This document shows, piece by piece, positions 51,101 to 62,000 of a stretch of DNA of 64,000 nt. The notes beneath the pieces were generated by a model, which did not search any database, was not told the DNA's origin, and saw only the letters and a program-made list of their open reading frames with translations. Source of the DNA: Leuctra nigra (Eukaryota; Arthropoda; Insecta; Plecoptera; Leuctridae); contig OW203765.1 of assembly GCA_934045905.1 (NCBI GenBank), positions 18,601,409 to 18,665,408 on the forward strand, in the 5' to 3' direction. The translations under genes and the position numbers were made by a program. The stretch's first letter is position 1. The number at the start of each line of letters is the position of its first letter.

Positions 51101-52458
51101 GTTGTGGGGACAATGGGACACTACCTCAAAAGAAGGGACTGTCCCGTCAAAAACGGTACGGATGGGAGCCCTAAACATATTGCACACATTTTGTGAAGTA
51201 AAATGAGATTGTATGTTGTGTTGTGATTTCAATTGACTTTGACTTTGATATTTCTATTATGTCAGTTTGTTGACTGCTCTCATCGACGTTAGATATTCAA
51301 AGAAGTTTATAATTTAGAAGATTTGGGAAGTAGTTCTGATTGTGTTGTGTCGAATTTTGATTTCGATTGCGCTGGACACGGCTGGACATTGTAATTATGA
51401 CATTCCCAAGCGTGTGTAATCAGTTGGATCCGTCGTTTATTTTCTCGGGTCTATAAAGATAGACAGAAATGCAGCGCCATCGAAAAGTTCACAATCAAAG
51501 TTTTTCAACACAAGGTGAGAGATTCCATCAAAATTATTGCTTCTATCAGGATTAAAATATTCTCGGTAAGAAAAATTATGTTGGTTAATTAATGCTATAA
51601 AAAAATTATAAATTAGTAATTTAGTCGGCGTGGGGGGGGGGGGAATGAGTCTTTTTGGCTGGAAATGTGGCAAGTGCCTAGTCATGCTGGAAAACCACCG
51701 CACGCCCCTGTTCTGTTCAATTTCAATGTTTCTAAATTTCGTCTGTCATAGTCAATTGTTATTTTCCAAGATTCTTCGAGTAGGTAGACTAGGTAAGTAG
51801 GCCTGAGAATTGTGTTTTTATATTTAGTACCGGCGTCGTCCAGAGTAGGGTTCCTATAATATACATTCCCGGTAGGTACATCAACTTCTTCATTTTATTA
51901 TCTTAGAGTAGTGTCTTGGAGGGAAGCAAGTGGTGCCCCAAGGGACCTATTTTTTGCGAGGTCGTTAGAGTTAAATATCATACGGATTCATCATTCACAG
52001 CTGCCTTACATCAGACAAAACAAAACAATAAACTAATCTGGCTTATTGCATACCTACTATTTCCTTGAGTCAGACGTCACTTTGACGTCACCTCGATTAT
52101 GCGAGCGCTCGAATGATCTCGAAAATAGGTCCCCAGCTCTCTTGGATGTACGATGAGGTATGGAAGGATTAAATATTCAATGGTGTCGGTGGGTAGGTAG
52201 GTACTACCTTTGTAGGCTAGGTTTAAGATTATGGATTTATTCTCCCGTAGACAAGCCGAACACAACAAATGAGTGATGCTGCACCTGAACACCTACTCAC
52301 TCATTGTTCTACCTAGTTAGTTCGAACTTTATTGGTTCCGACTACTATCTTACCCCAGACTGTGAAGAGGAGCTTGAAGTTCTAGGAGTGCTTGTTGCTT
52401 GAGGATTATGTTTGTCAAGCTTTTTCTGCTTTTGAACTGCGGCCTTTTTTCGTACCAT
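45146..52458 (-). CDS. CENP-A: Centromeric histone H3 variant CENP-A (CenH3)
   Basis: Four minus-strand exons: 52458-52354 (35 codons, [16 protein letters not shown]..), 48848-48801 (16 codons), 48005-47740 and 45338-45146 (TGA). All phases fit; 203 residues. The divergent Ser/Arg-rich tail (about 85 residues) lacks the H3 ARTKQT start. The histone fold follows: [17 protein letters not shown], alpha[16 protein letters not shown], alpha2 [16 protein letters not shown], then [21 protein letters not shown], the end of the H3 family fold. Loop 1 is about 10 residues longer than in H3 ([21 protein letters not shown]), as expected of CenH3, and an intron falls in it. The protein replaces H3 in centromeric nucleosomes and founds the kinetochore. 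The introns hold five or more transposons. Exons 1-2 are inferred from phase, composition and position. Confidence 0.9.
45838..46471. mobile_element. Long foldback element in CENP-A intron 3
   Basis: The outer ends ATTCGACACTAAAAGT and ACTTTTAGTGTCGAAT are perfect 16-bp inverted repeats. Long inner arms, near-perfect over about 150 bp, pair 45935-46090 with 46220-46385 (GTCAACAATCAAATACAATT.., TTCATTCAAATTCTTGTGAA). The loop is about 130 bp. No transposase and no clear target duplication. A diverged arm of the family is at 35670-35805. Confidence 0.8.
46890..47110 (-). mobile_element. 5'-truncated tRNA-SINE copy
   Basis: On the minus strand it reads GGTATTCCCTCAGTCGACTG.., TGCTGGGAAC, GGAAGGTACCCTACTAATAG and CACCATCATC-like repeats, matching the body of the SINE at 11825-12083 and lacking its tRNA-like head. 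Confidence 0.6.
47276..47715. mobile_element. hAT-like MITE next to CENP-A exon 3
   Basis: Ends TAGTGATGGCAATTTTC and GAAAATTTTCAATGGGCCAT CACTA, with the perfect 8-bp duplication GGAATCAC (47268-47275 and 47716-47723). The interior is rich in GAAAATTTTC words. It ends 24 bp from the exon 3 boundary at 47740. Confidence 0.87.
48219..48508. mobile_element. Two short TIR elements in tandem
   Basis: 48219-48362: GGTGTAATTCCTGTAC paired with GTACAGGAATGACATCC. 48363-48508: AGGGGACAGATTCACAAAAAGTA-like end paired with TACTTTTCGTGAATCCAGCCCCT. Both non-coding, in CENP-A intron 2. Confidence 0.6.
48998..49388. mobile_element. Short relative of the CAGGCGCGTAGGAA element
   Basis: Left end CAGGCGCGTAGGAAC and right end CTTCCTATGCGCTTG (two changes from the 3169-5459 copy). 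It has the same internal GCCCCGC.AGGGC repeats at 49085, 49176 and 49236. No 8-bp duplication is visible. It is in CENP-A intron 1. Confidence 0.7.
49461..49970. repeat. Repeated CAGATTCTACAACTGCATTG hairpin units
   Basis: About 80 bp at 49461-49540 are repeated almost exactly at 49874-49950. The second copy forms a hairpin of about 97 bp, GATTCTACAACTGCATTGCT.. with ..AGCAATGCAGTTGTAGAATC at its end. It resembles a small MITE with a solo-arm or tandem arrangement. Confidence 0.65.
50033..51710. mobile_element. hAT-like element (CAGGGGCGTGC termini)
   Basis: Ends CAGGGGCGTGCAGTGCAG and CCGCACGCCCCTG. The perfect 8-bp duplication TTCTGTTC lies on both sides (50025-50032 and 51711-51718). No intact transposase. 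Another hAT-like element is nested inside. It sits in the 3.5-kb first intron of CENP-A. Confidence 0.9.
50629..51173. mobile_element. Nested hAT-like element (TAGGGCTCCCAT termini)
   Basis: Ends TAGGGCTCCCAT and ATGGGAGCCCTA are perfect inverted repeats flanked by AACATATT (50621-50628 and 51174-51181). It carries GGGACA..TGTCCC words near the ends; a related GTCCCGATTTTGCCGGGACA stretch is at 32985-33070. Non-coding. Confidence 0.88.
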
Positions 52459-53037
52459 TATTTAGCTTTTAATAAACTTCGTAATATACAGTAACTGATC
52501 CTGTTATTAGAATAGCATTCTCATCTCAAAAATTAAATTTGATACATTTTATTTGAAGTTGAAGTTTGAATACAAGCACACAAGTTTGTTAACGTTTCTG
52601 TTGTTACAGCTTAGCCAACACATGCATTTTAAAAGCAAATATCATATAATTTAAAAGTTGAAATTCTTCATTATAAGTTATAAAATAAATATCGTTTCTG
52701 ATGAAATCATGATCATAATCACAAATTATATTCTTAATGCAATTTTAGAAATCAAATTATGAAAGTACAGTTTAATGTAATAAGTTTAGTATTTTCACTA
52801 GATTTCTACACGTTGGCGGAACTGTAACTTCATTGGTCATGACATGGTGGTAGAAAATTGTACTTCTGCAATCAAAACATTGCGAGCTGTCACAGGTTGT
52901 CAGCTGTTGAGTCAACAAGTGTGGGAATGACAATGGACAAATAAGTGTTTTTTTCTAATTTTAAATAATTGAATATACGATATTAAGTTTTATAAGTATT
53001 TATTGTAAAACATAAGTACACTTATTTGTAAAAAAAT
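52459..53037. promoter_or_regulatory. Shared promoter region between CENP-A and ClC-7
   Basis: The start codons of the two divergent genes are 579 bp apart. The interval is AT-rich, without a transposon I can define or an obvious TATA box. Bidirectional activity is inferred from geometry only. Confidence 0.45.
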
Positions 53038-56000
53038 ATGGAACATTCTTCAGAATCAGACCTGCTCATTGACAAGCACAATGCTATTACTTCCTATGGA
53101 TCAAGTGCTCCAACTCCTTTGTTGGTAAGTAAAATTAAACGCTTGTAGACTTTTAAATAGTATATGTACTATTATTATTATTATTATTATGTATTTGTAT
53201 ATTACGTTTAAAGACTCTATTAATTACAGAACTCAGTTCAATGTTATAAGAATCACTTTATTAGTTTATTGAGTACACATCTTAGATACATCGTAGGCGG
53301 CCATTGCGAACTAACTTCCAGACACGAAGCAATCGAGACAGGAAGGATTCCAAATATTCCTCTCTCTGATTGGTTGGAGTAGCGCATGCTCAGAATGATT
53401 TGGCGCGATTTTTCAAATGCTTTTTAATAACAATTAGGCTCGTAATAACCAAAGTTAAATTGTGCTGGATTAAATTCAACTGTTTCACTCATTTTGAGGT
53501 ATCTGATTGGCTTAGTCCAATTTAGTCCAATATTTAGTTAATCCGGCTCAGATTAACTTTGGTTATACCGGCCCTTACTACGTTAGCCTTTAAATATAAA
53601 TTTTTACATGTGGGAAAAATATGAAATTGGTAAGTTTAAGACAACATTTATTAGTGGTCATATAATAGCACCTCAAAATTAAAATTAAATTCAAGATTAT
53701 AACACACAATAACGGTCAATTCAACTTCACTTTGTTCACAAGAATCATGAAGTATCTTCCGACTTAAATGGCCATGTCCAAATAAAAATTTACGATTATA
53801 TACCTAATTACAAGATGATATTATAGTACATCAAAATTTAAATTAAATTCAAGAAAATTATCTCAAATGTCTTCTGATTTAAATTGCCATGTCCATAGAA
53901 AAATTACATCAGTTTAAGTTACATAGGTATACCTAAATAGTAAATATTACAAGATAATATTATAGCACATCAAAATTAAAATTAAATACAAGAAAATTAT
54001 CTCAAATGTCTTCTGATTTAAATTGCCATGTCCATAGAAAAATTACATCAGTTTAAGTTACATAGGTATACCTAAATAGTAAATATTACAAGATGATATT
54101 ATAGCACATCAAAATTAAAATTAAATACAAGAAAATTATCTCAAATGTCTTCTGATTTAAATTGCCATGTCCATAGAAGTTACATAGGTATACCTAAATA
54201 GTAAATATTACAAGATGATATTATAGCACATCAAAATTAAAATTAAATACAAGAAAATTATCTCAAATGTCTTCTGATTTAAATTGCCATGTCCATAGAA
54301 AAATTACATCAGTTTAAGTTACATAGGTATACCTAAATAGTAAATACTACAAGATGATATTATAGCACATCAAAATTAAAATTAAATACAAGAAAATTAT
54401 CTCAAATGTCTTCTGATTTAAATGGCCATGTCCATAGAAGAATTACATCAGTTAATAAGTTACGTATAGTCTACCTAATTACAAGATGATATTATAGCAC
54501 CTCAAAATGTAAATTAAATACAAGACCGTTTTCCAAAACTAATAATGAGATTCAATCATGGTTTTTATACAAATTTACCATCACATTATCATCATCAACT
54601 AATTTACCATCACGTAGATATTGTTAGTAGAGATGATCAAAACTTGAATGAATATTTAACACTTCATGATTCTTGTCATTAAGTCCTTGAATAATGTTGA
54701 TGTGCTGCTTTGAAGAAGGTTTGCAAAATGTAACACTACTGTCTTTCACAGAACGCTTCCTCTTCGTAGAATAAAAGCGAGTTTGTGGCTCCACATTTTT
54801 ATTTGCAGGTTCCTTATTTCCACCATCATCTAAGTCGACATCGTCCAATGAACTTCTGCGTTTGATGTCTTTAGTAATGTCAATTAACTGGTCAAGTCTT
54901 TTAATGACTACATTCGAATCTTCTTCCGTAAACTCCAAGGAGAAGACTTGTCCCATCAGAAGATTTAACTTTTCCATCATCAATTTCTTCGTGTCTGCAG
55001 TTTGATGAAGTATCGCATTGTGCGCTTGTACAGCGGAGAGCAGATCAGCAGTGGTTTATGGAGTGCCTCTAAATACATGTTTGTATTAATCCCAGAACCT
55101 ATACGAAAGCAGTACGCCCACATTTCTGATCGAGTAGAATAGTGTTTTCGGAAGTATTCACCAAACTCCTTGGTCGATTCATCATCAGTTAGTTCTTGAA
55201 TTAACTGTTCTTGAGAGATTGCAAACTGATTAGGATTAGTTTCTTGCAAAAGTACACGTACGGCCTTGTAGATAAGAGCTTTCATTTCATTACTACCCGT
55301 AATTTTCTCTCTGATACTTTTTCGCCAATTTTTATCGACGTGCCAAGTGCACAAAAGCCTCTGCTTTGATGGACCCATCACAATTTCCCAGGCATTGTAG
55401 AACGAAGGGTCATCGTCTGACATGAATACATCGGTTTCAATATTTCCTACTCTATCACGGACGGTTTTAAAAAATAAGTTCCATGAGAGCGTATCCTTCC
55501 TATTACTTAGGCAAAAAGCCCCAGGACAGCCAGATCCATACTCGTCCACGGTCAGAAGTGTCGTCAACTCAAAGTCGTACTGGTTTGTACCATGAGTACT
55601 ATCTACACATATTTTCTTTTTGCCAAACTGTTCTAACATTTTTCTTTGAAATGACGTCAATATTACCAAAAAGAAATCTTTCTTCTCTAACACCCCAGAG
55701 GGGTCCTCCACTCCCTGAGGCTTGTACAGAGCAACAGGGTTCTCTTCGACGCCAAGCTTGTTCATACTCTCAACCCACAAGTGAACACTCGTTGCATCAT
55801 CGGCGTGTTGTCGGCCTACGTGGAGATTAAAGTCTCTCCTGATGTTTCGCAGATGGTTCTTGGTGACAAAACTCTTCGTAGTAATCTGGTCCACAGCTTC
55901 ATCGCGGATGTCATCCATAATTCTTTCCAATGTCACTCCATCGGCTATTTTTCCTGTGGATAGAAATTTTGTTTTATTGGTTGGATAACTAAATACCTAC

Positions 56001-59000
56001 TACATTTTTTTTAATAAAATCTGACTATCAGAACACAATAGTAGTTACATTTAACGACTATATTCATATTTTGTTACTAGTGAAAGTGCAATTTACCTGC
56101 TAGTTGTGTTCGTTCCTCATATGTGAGTGACAGGCGGCTGAAGCTTCTGGAGTGGTTGCAGTGAGTTTTCCAGTAAATCACTTCGACGTCACATTCAGAC
56201 TCAGTAACAACCATAGAAGAAGGACATGTCCTTTCAATTTTATTCGAACCTTGACTTTTCATCCTTTTTTTCCCAGTTGCTTTTGTAGAAAAACTGCCTG
56301 ACCGATGACAGTTGTAATAGTATTTCTTCCGATTTCCAAGTACTTTCACTCCTGTCATCAAAACGAACTGTGTGCGTGTTTCTCTTTCGGTCGTTGCCTT
56401 CCATAATTGAAATTCTGTAACAATCAAAACATAACCAAAATGTTACGATATTGAAGTGTGTTTGCTAACTTTAATTTTCAATCAGCATAAAATATGAATT
56501 GATGACATTTCTATTAGTGAGTCCTACAAGAGCCACTTACCTTTCAGTGAGTTAAATTTCAATTCTTCCTTTTCCGAGTTGATATCGTGAACATCGCTCA
56601 AATGGTTCCGCAAATGTTTGGTGTCGGCAAGAACAAAGCAACATTCAGAACATTTTATTTTGCTCATCACCTTCCCGGTAGAAGCAAGTTTGCGAGGAGA
56701 CGTCTTCGGGCAAGTGGAATGCTTCTTGCGTAGATGTTTATTTAGGTTAAACTTTTTCTGAAAACTTGACTCGCACAAGTGGCATGAAAAGGACTTCAAA
56801 GTACCAGGAGATCCTTGTTTGAGTTGAGGCACTATGTTGTGCACATTGCGCAAATGTTTGTAGAGATTGTAAGAATTTGACAGTGACTTATCACATAAAT
56901 AGCACGATTCCATGACTAAAGATACCTATAGTATTACTTTACTTATCACAATACCTACTACCTAGCACTATTCCATGACCACGAACGTCATAAAAACACA
57001 CAAAAAGTCACAAAAGAAGTCATAACCTCAAATCTTACACCTACTTACACCTTGCAATTTCTTCTAAGTCCCAGAATATCATAGTGCGCATGCGCTACTC
57101 CAACCAATCAGAGAGAGGAATATTAGGAATCCTTCCTTTCTTGATTGCTTCGTTTCCAGACCGTTTCACATCAGTGTTACCAACTGTTTTACAAACACAC
57201 TAGATAAAGCAAGGTCAAATACATCACACCTCCCTTACAAGCAATTGACTCTTGTTGAGAAACATATATAGCAACATACAATCAACAAATCAATACCAAT
57301 AATAGCTCTGATTTAGAAACATTAGCAATACACAAAACAGCAAAATTATGTCATCTTAAAATCCTGAAACTTCCGAGGACGAACTACGGATCGCTTCGGT
57401 CGGGAAACTGGATCAGGAACGGAGCCTTCAATGGAACTACGAGGACTACACGGCAACGGAACGGAGCCTTCTCCGGAACTACTATTAGGACTACTTGGCA
57501 ACGGGCTCGGGATGTTACCTAAAACCTCGTCGTCTGGTTCCGACTGAATGACTGTTGGACTGAAAGACTTCCTCAAATCACTCCTATTCCTCCTATATTC
57601 CCGGTTGTTTTCGGAAGTAACGATGTATGATCTTGGACTTGAATGCTCATTTTGAACTACTGCCTTCTTCCAGATTCCTTGACTTCTCATAAGTACATTA
57701 TCTCCATCTTGAAGTGGGGGTAGCTCCTTCGATCCTCGATCATAATACTTCTTCTGAATCGCTTGATTGTGTTCTAAACCTGCTTTAACAATCACATTGT
57801 TTTGTATTTTTGGTTTTAGAACATTAGTAGTGACTGGAACTTTGCTCCTCAAAACTCGACTCATATTTAACTGTGCAGGCGATCTGTTTACAGTTTGAAT
57901 TGGAGTGTTACGATATTGAAGAAGAGCATAGTAAATATCCTGATTATCATCAAAAGACTTCTTCAATATGGCTTTAGCGGTCTGAACTGCTCTCTCTGCT
58001 AAACCATTTGACTTGGCATATGTAGGGCTTGATGTTTCAATGGTGAAATCCCATTCCCGGGCAAACTCGCGAAACTCTGTACTGATAAAGGGCATATTAT
58101 CACTCATCACAAACTCTGGAATTCCAAATCTGGCAAACATGGATTTGAGTGTTAGTATAGTTTCTCTTGCTGTCTTGCCAACAGTCTTGATGACCTCAAT
58201 CCAATGAGAGTACGAGTCTTTAATCACCAGGTAATTAGATCCCTGAAACTCAAGATAATCTGTAGCGATCCTCTGAAACGCTCTTTGGGGTATTTCACGA
58301 CAAATCATAGGTTCCTTAGCATTGGAGTTCTGATATTTCTCACAAACTCCACATCGCAGAATCATTTCTTCAATTTGCTGTGACATTCCTGGCCAATAAA
58401 GAATTCCTCTGGCAAAGTTCTTGCACCTGACTATACCAGTATGACCTTCATGCAAAGACACTAACATCTTCTTCCTCATTGACAATGGAACCAAAAGCTT
58501 GTCTTCGACAAACAACAAATCTTCAGAAACTGATAAGTCCTGTCTAAACTTCCAGTAAAAACGACATTCTTGTGGCACATCCTTGATATTATCTGGCCAT
58601 CCTTGCTGATGATACTGTACAACCTTTGTAAGAACTGAATCTTGAAGCGTAGCTTGTTGTAACTCTCGTTTCTTTTCTGGGCTAACTGCAAGATGCTTAG
58701 CCACTGAGTGTACAATGCATTCTAACTCTGGATCATCATATACCTGATCCTTTAGGTAGGCTCTAGATAGAGTATCAGCCAAAAACATCTGTTTTCCTGG
58801 GACATAGCTGACCGTATAATCATACCGATAACATGCCAACATCATCCTTTGTAACCGGCTTGGTACCTTTGCTATCTCTTTTTTCATTAGCACTTCTAGA
58901 GGTTTATGGTCTGAGTGAACCTGTACCTTATGTCCGTACACGTATTGATGAAACTTCTGTAGCGAAAATACAATCGCTAAACATTCTTTCTCGATTTGGG

Positions 59001-62000
59001 CATAGTTTTTCTCTGCCGCTGTCAGTGATCGAGAAGCGTAAGCTATCGGATGTCCATCCTGAAGCAAAGCTGATCCTAAACCATCCTTGGATGCATCAGT
59101 CTGGATAGTCATGGGCTTACTACCATCAAAGAACTTCAGTACAGGGGTATTACACAACTGACTCTTTATGGCATCTATAGCTTGACGTTGGGGCTTCTCC
59201 CATACCCAATCAATGTCTGTTTTTAACAACTCTCTCAATGGAGCTGTGGTTTCTGATAGTTTCGGAAGGAACGATCCTACATAGGTTATCATTCCAAGAA
59301 ATCTACGTAACTCCTCCTTGTTCTTCGGTTCCTCCATTTGAACAATGGCTCGAATTCTCTCCGGGTCAGGCTTAAGGCCTGCCTTACTGATCTCATGACC
59401 CAAATACTTGATAGTTTCTACTCTAAACTGAAATTTCTCTGGGTTGAACTTGATATTGTTCTTCTGAGCGCGTTCCAGCACTTGTCCTACAGCTAAGTCA
59501 TGCTCTGCTTCATTAGCTCCTGCAATGATCAAGTCATCACACACTACCTGGACTCCTGGTATGTCTCCAAACACCGAAATTATCTTCTTCGAGAAGACCT
59601 CCGGACTTGATTTAATTCCAAACGGTAGCCTGTTAAAACGATATCTACCGAATGGCGTGTGGAAGCAGCACAGGTCCGCGCTCGCTTCATCCAGCTGAAT
59701 CTGCCAAAATCCATCTACCATGTCGAGTGTCGAGAACACCTTCATCCCAGCCATCTGGACTGCAACATCTTCGGTCGTCGTGCTGACATGATGCTCCCTC
59801 TTGATAGCGACGTTAAGGTCGGTTGGATCTAGACAAAGACGCAATTTACCGTTTTTCTTTTCTACCACAACCAGACTGCTAACCCAGTCCGTGGGGTGGT
59901 CTACCTTGGACACTATCCCAGTCTTTTCCAGGTGACTAAGAGTTTCTTTCAACTTGGGTTGAAGGCCAAAGGGAACTTTGCGAGGTGCATGTATAACTGG
60001 TTTCACCGTTTCATCAAGGGTAATATGATGCAAACCTGGCAACCTACCTACACCTTTAAAAACATTTTTAAATTCCTCAAGAACTTCCTCTTTGGTCTGA
60101 CTTACATGAACAGATTCTACTTTCTGTAACAAATTCATAGCCAAACATCCTGAAAGACCTAGCAATGCATAAGAGTCTACAGCTGATACAACAAACTCAA
60201 GGGGTACCCTAGTCACATTGTTGCCTGAACATATTAGATTCACTTTACCCAGAACCTTAACTTTATGTTGTCCATACGAGACTAACACCGTATTGCTGCT
60301 TTTCAGTGCATCAGGACACTCCAGTTGTTTGAACAATCGCTCAGGCAGAACATTTACCTCTGCCCCAGTATCAAGTTTGAACTTTACTGTTTTTCCACCT
60401 AATTTAATATTAGCAAACCATGCCCTGTCCTTGTCCCTCTCTACTGTACTCACGGACGCTCCATCAAGCAAAGTCACCAACGACAACACTCGTTCACCAT
60501 CTTCGAATTCTTCACCACCCGAAGCTTCTTCTCGGACCTCCTTGACACGTCGCTGACCCTCGTCTTGTGTCTTCTTCTTAGGACAGAACATCTTGAAATG
60601 ATTCAATCCTTTGCACGTGTAGCACTGCCGACCCCACGCAGGACAGTTTCCATATTCATGCCCTCGACCACAGTACTTGCAAGTTGCTGAAGAACTCGTA
60701 GACGGTATCACAGCACTCGGAGTCTGCTTAGCTGCACTCGGAGTCTGCTTCTGCGCTCGTCGAACCGCATTTACTTCATGTTCGGGTTGCATGGCTAGCA
60801 TGTGACGCCTGCTAGTCTCCTCCGCCCGACAAATCTCAATGGTCTTGTCTAATGTGATATTCGGATCCGTTCTCAGCAATTTAGCTCGTAACTTGTCATC
60901 TCTTATGCAATGAACAATGCGATCACGAACTAACCATTCATATTGTGCTCCGAATTCACAAGTTCGACCTCTTGTTTTCAATCGTATCAGAAAACTGTCA
61001 AAGGTCTCGCCCTCTTTTTGACGAATGTCAAAAAAATCATACCTGTTCACTACCAGGTTCTTGATAGGTTCGCAAAAATCCTCGAACTTTTGAAGAATTA
61101 CTGCATGCTTGGTCTTGTCTTCACCTGGGCCAAAGGTAAAATTGTCCATCACCTCTTGTCCCTCTTCCCCTAGCAAGTTCACCAGTATCGCAATTTTCCG
61201 CGCATCTGATTTCTCGTCTAGTCCTGTTGCTGCCATATAGTTCACGTACGACTTTTTCCAACTTTTCCAATCAATTGACTGTTCATTCTTCATACGAAGA
61301 GTCGCCGGTTGATGAAAGCCGTCCATTTTCTATATACCGCGTCCGACCGCGTGCGTGCACTTCTTCTTATCAAGTTATTTACTGTTCCCGATGTTACTCA
61401 CTGCGTTTTTTTCTGCTGACACCATATTATGTATTTGTATATTACGTTTAAAGACTCTATTAATTACAGAACTCAGTTCAATGTTATAAGAATCACTTTA
61501 TTAGTTTATTGAGTACACATCTTAGATACATCGTAGGCGGCCATTGCGAACTAACTTCCAGACCGTTTCACATCAGTGTTACCAACTGTTTTACAAACAC
61601 ACTAGATAAAGCAAGGTCAAATACATCACACGTAGCGATGCACAACGTTTTTCTTTTCTAGAATGAACCATCTATAAACGAAGACACTAGAAGCGTGCTT
61701 GATGACGATAGTCAAGAACGCCCGCTCCAACGCAAGCCTCGGTTGGATACAATTGAACCGGGTTGTTTGAATGTTTTATCAGCCAAGTTTGAGGTATGTT
61801 CGAACATATTTGTTGAATGTCGGTTCACCCGTAAACCGACATCAACACAGTATCTTTGCCGACATATTTTCTTTACTGAGTCAACACAAGTCACACGGTT
61901 TTGGTTTTGGTTTCAGAGTCTGGACTACGACATCTGTGAAAATCACTTATTGTTAGATGAGGAGCGTACAAAAGGTTACAAATTTGTAGTGAAGAAAAAT

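Larger units (their letters stand above)
53324..57153 (-). mobile_element. MULE DNA transposon inserted in the gypsy 3' LTR
   Basis: Long imperfect inverted ends: ACGAAGCAATCGAG.., CTCTCTGATTGGTTGGAGTA and GCGCATGC at the left; GCGCATGC, TACTCCAACCAATCAGAGAG and ..TTGATTGCTTCGT at the right (about 75 bp each). The 8-bp duplication is TTCCAGAC. It holds a three-exon minus-strand transposase gene and a tandem-repeat block. It is younger than the gypsy element it splits. Confidence 0.9.
53190..57228 (-). repeat. 3' LTR of the gypsy element, interrupted
   Basis: LTR parts 53190-53323 and 57162-57228 around the MULE. The LTR bases TTCCAGAC are duplicated (53316-53323 and 57154-57161) by the MULE insertion. 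Confidence 0.88.
53190..61630 (-). mobile_element. Full-length Ty3/gypsy retrotransposon, 3' LTR split by a MULE
   Basis: Minus-strand element in ClC-7 intron 1. The 5' LTR is 61630-61430 (201 bp). The 3' LTR is 57228-57162 plus 53323-53190, which together also make 201 bp and read identical to the 5' LTR. A primer-binding-like TGGTGTCAGCAG follows the 5' LTR at 61424-61413. A purine-rich tract (AAGGGAGG) precedes the 3' LTR. No direct target duplication is found: the low-coordinate edge abuts an ATT microsatellite and the other reads CGTAG. The insertion edge is only 31 bp from the acceptor of ClC-7 exon 2. Confidence 0.93.

Noticed and set aside
57346..61326. Plus-strand open frames at 58013, 58833, 59896, 60218 and 60943
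   Set aside because: They are antisense shadows of the gypsy gag-pol frame, without domain matches.
53190..61630. The gypsy element as two unrelated LTR fragments
   Set aside because: Removing the MULE restores a 201-bp LTR that reads identical to the other one, with primer site and polypurine tract in the right places, so it is one element.
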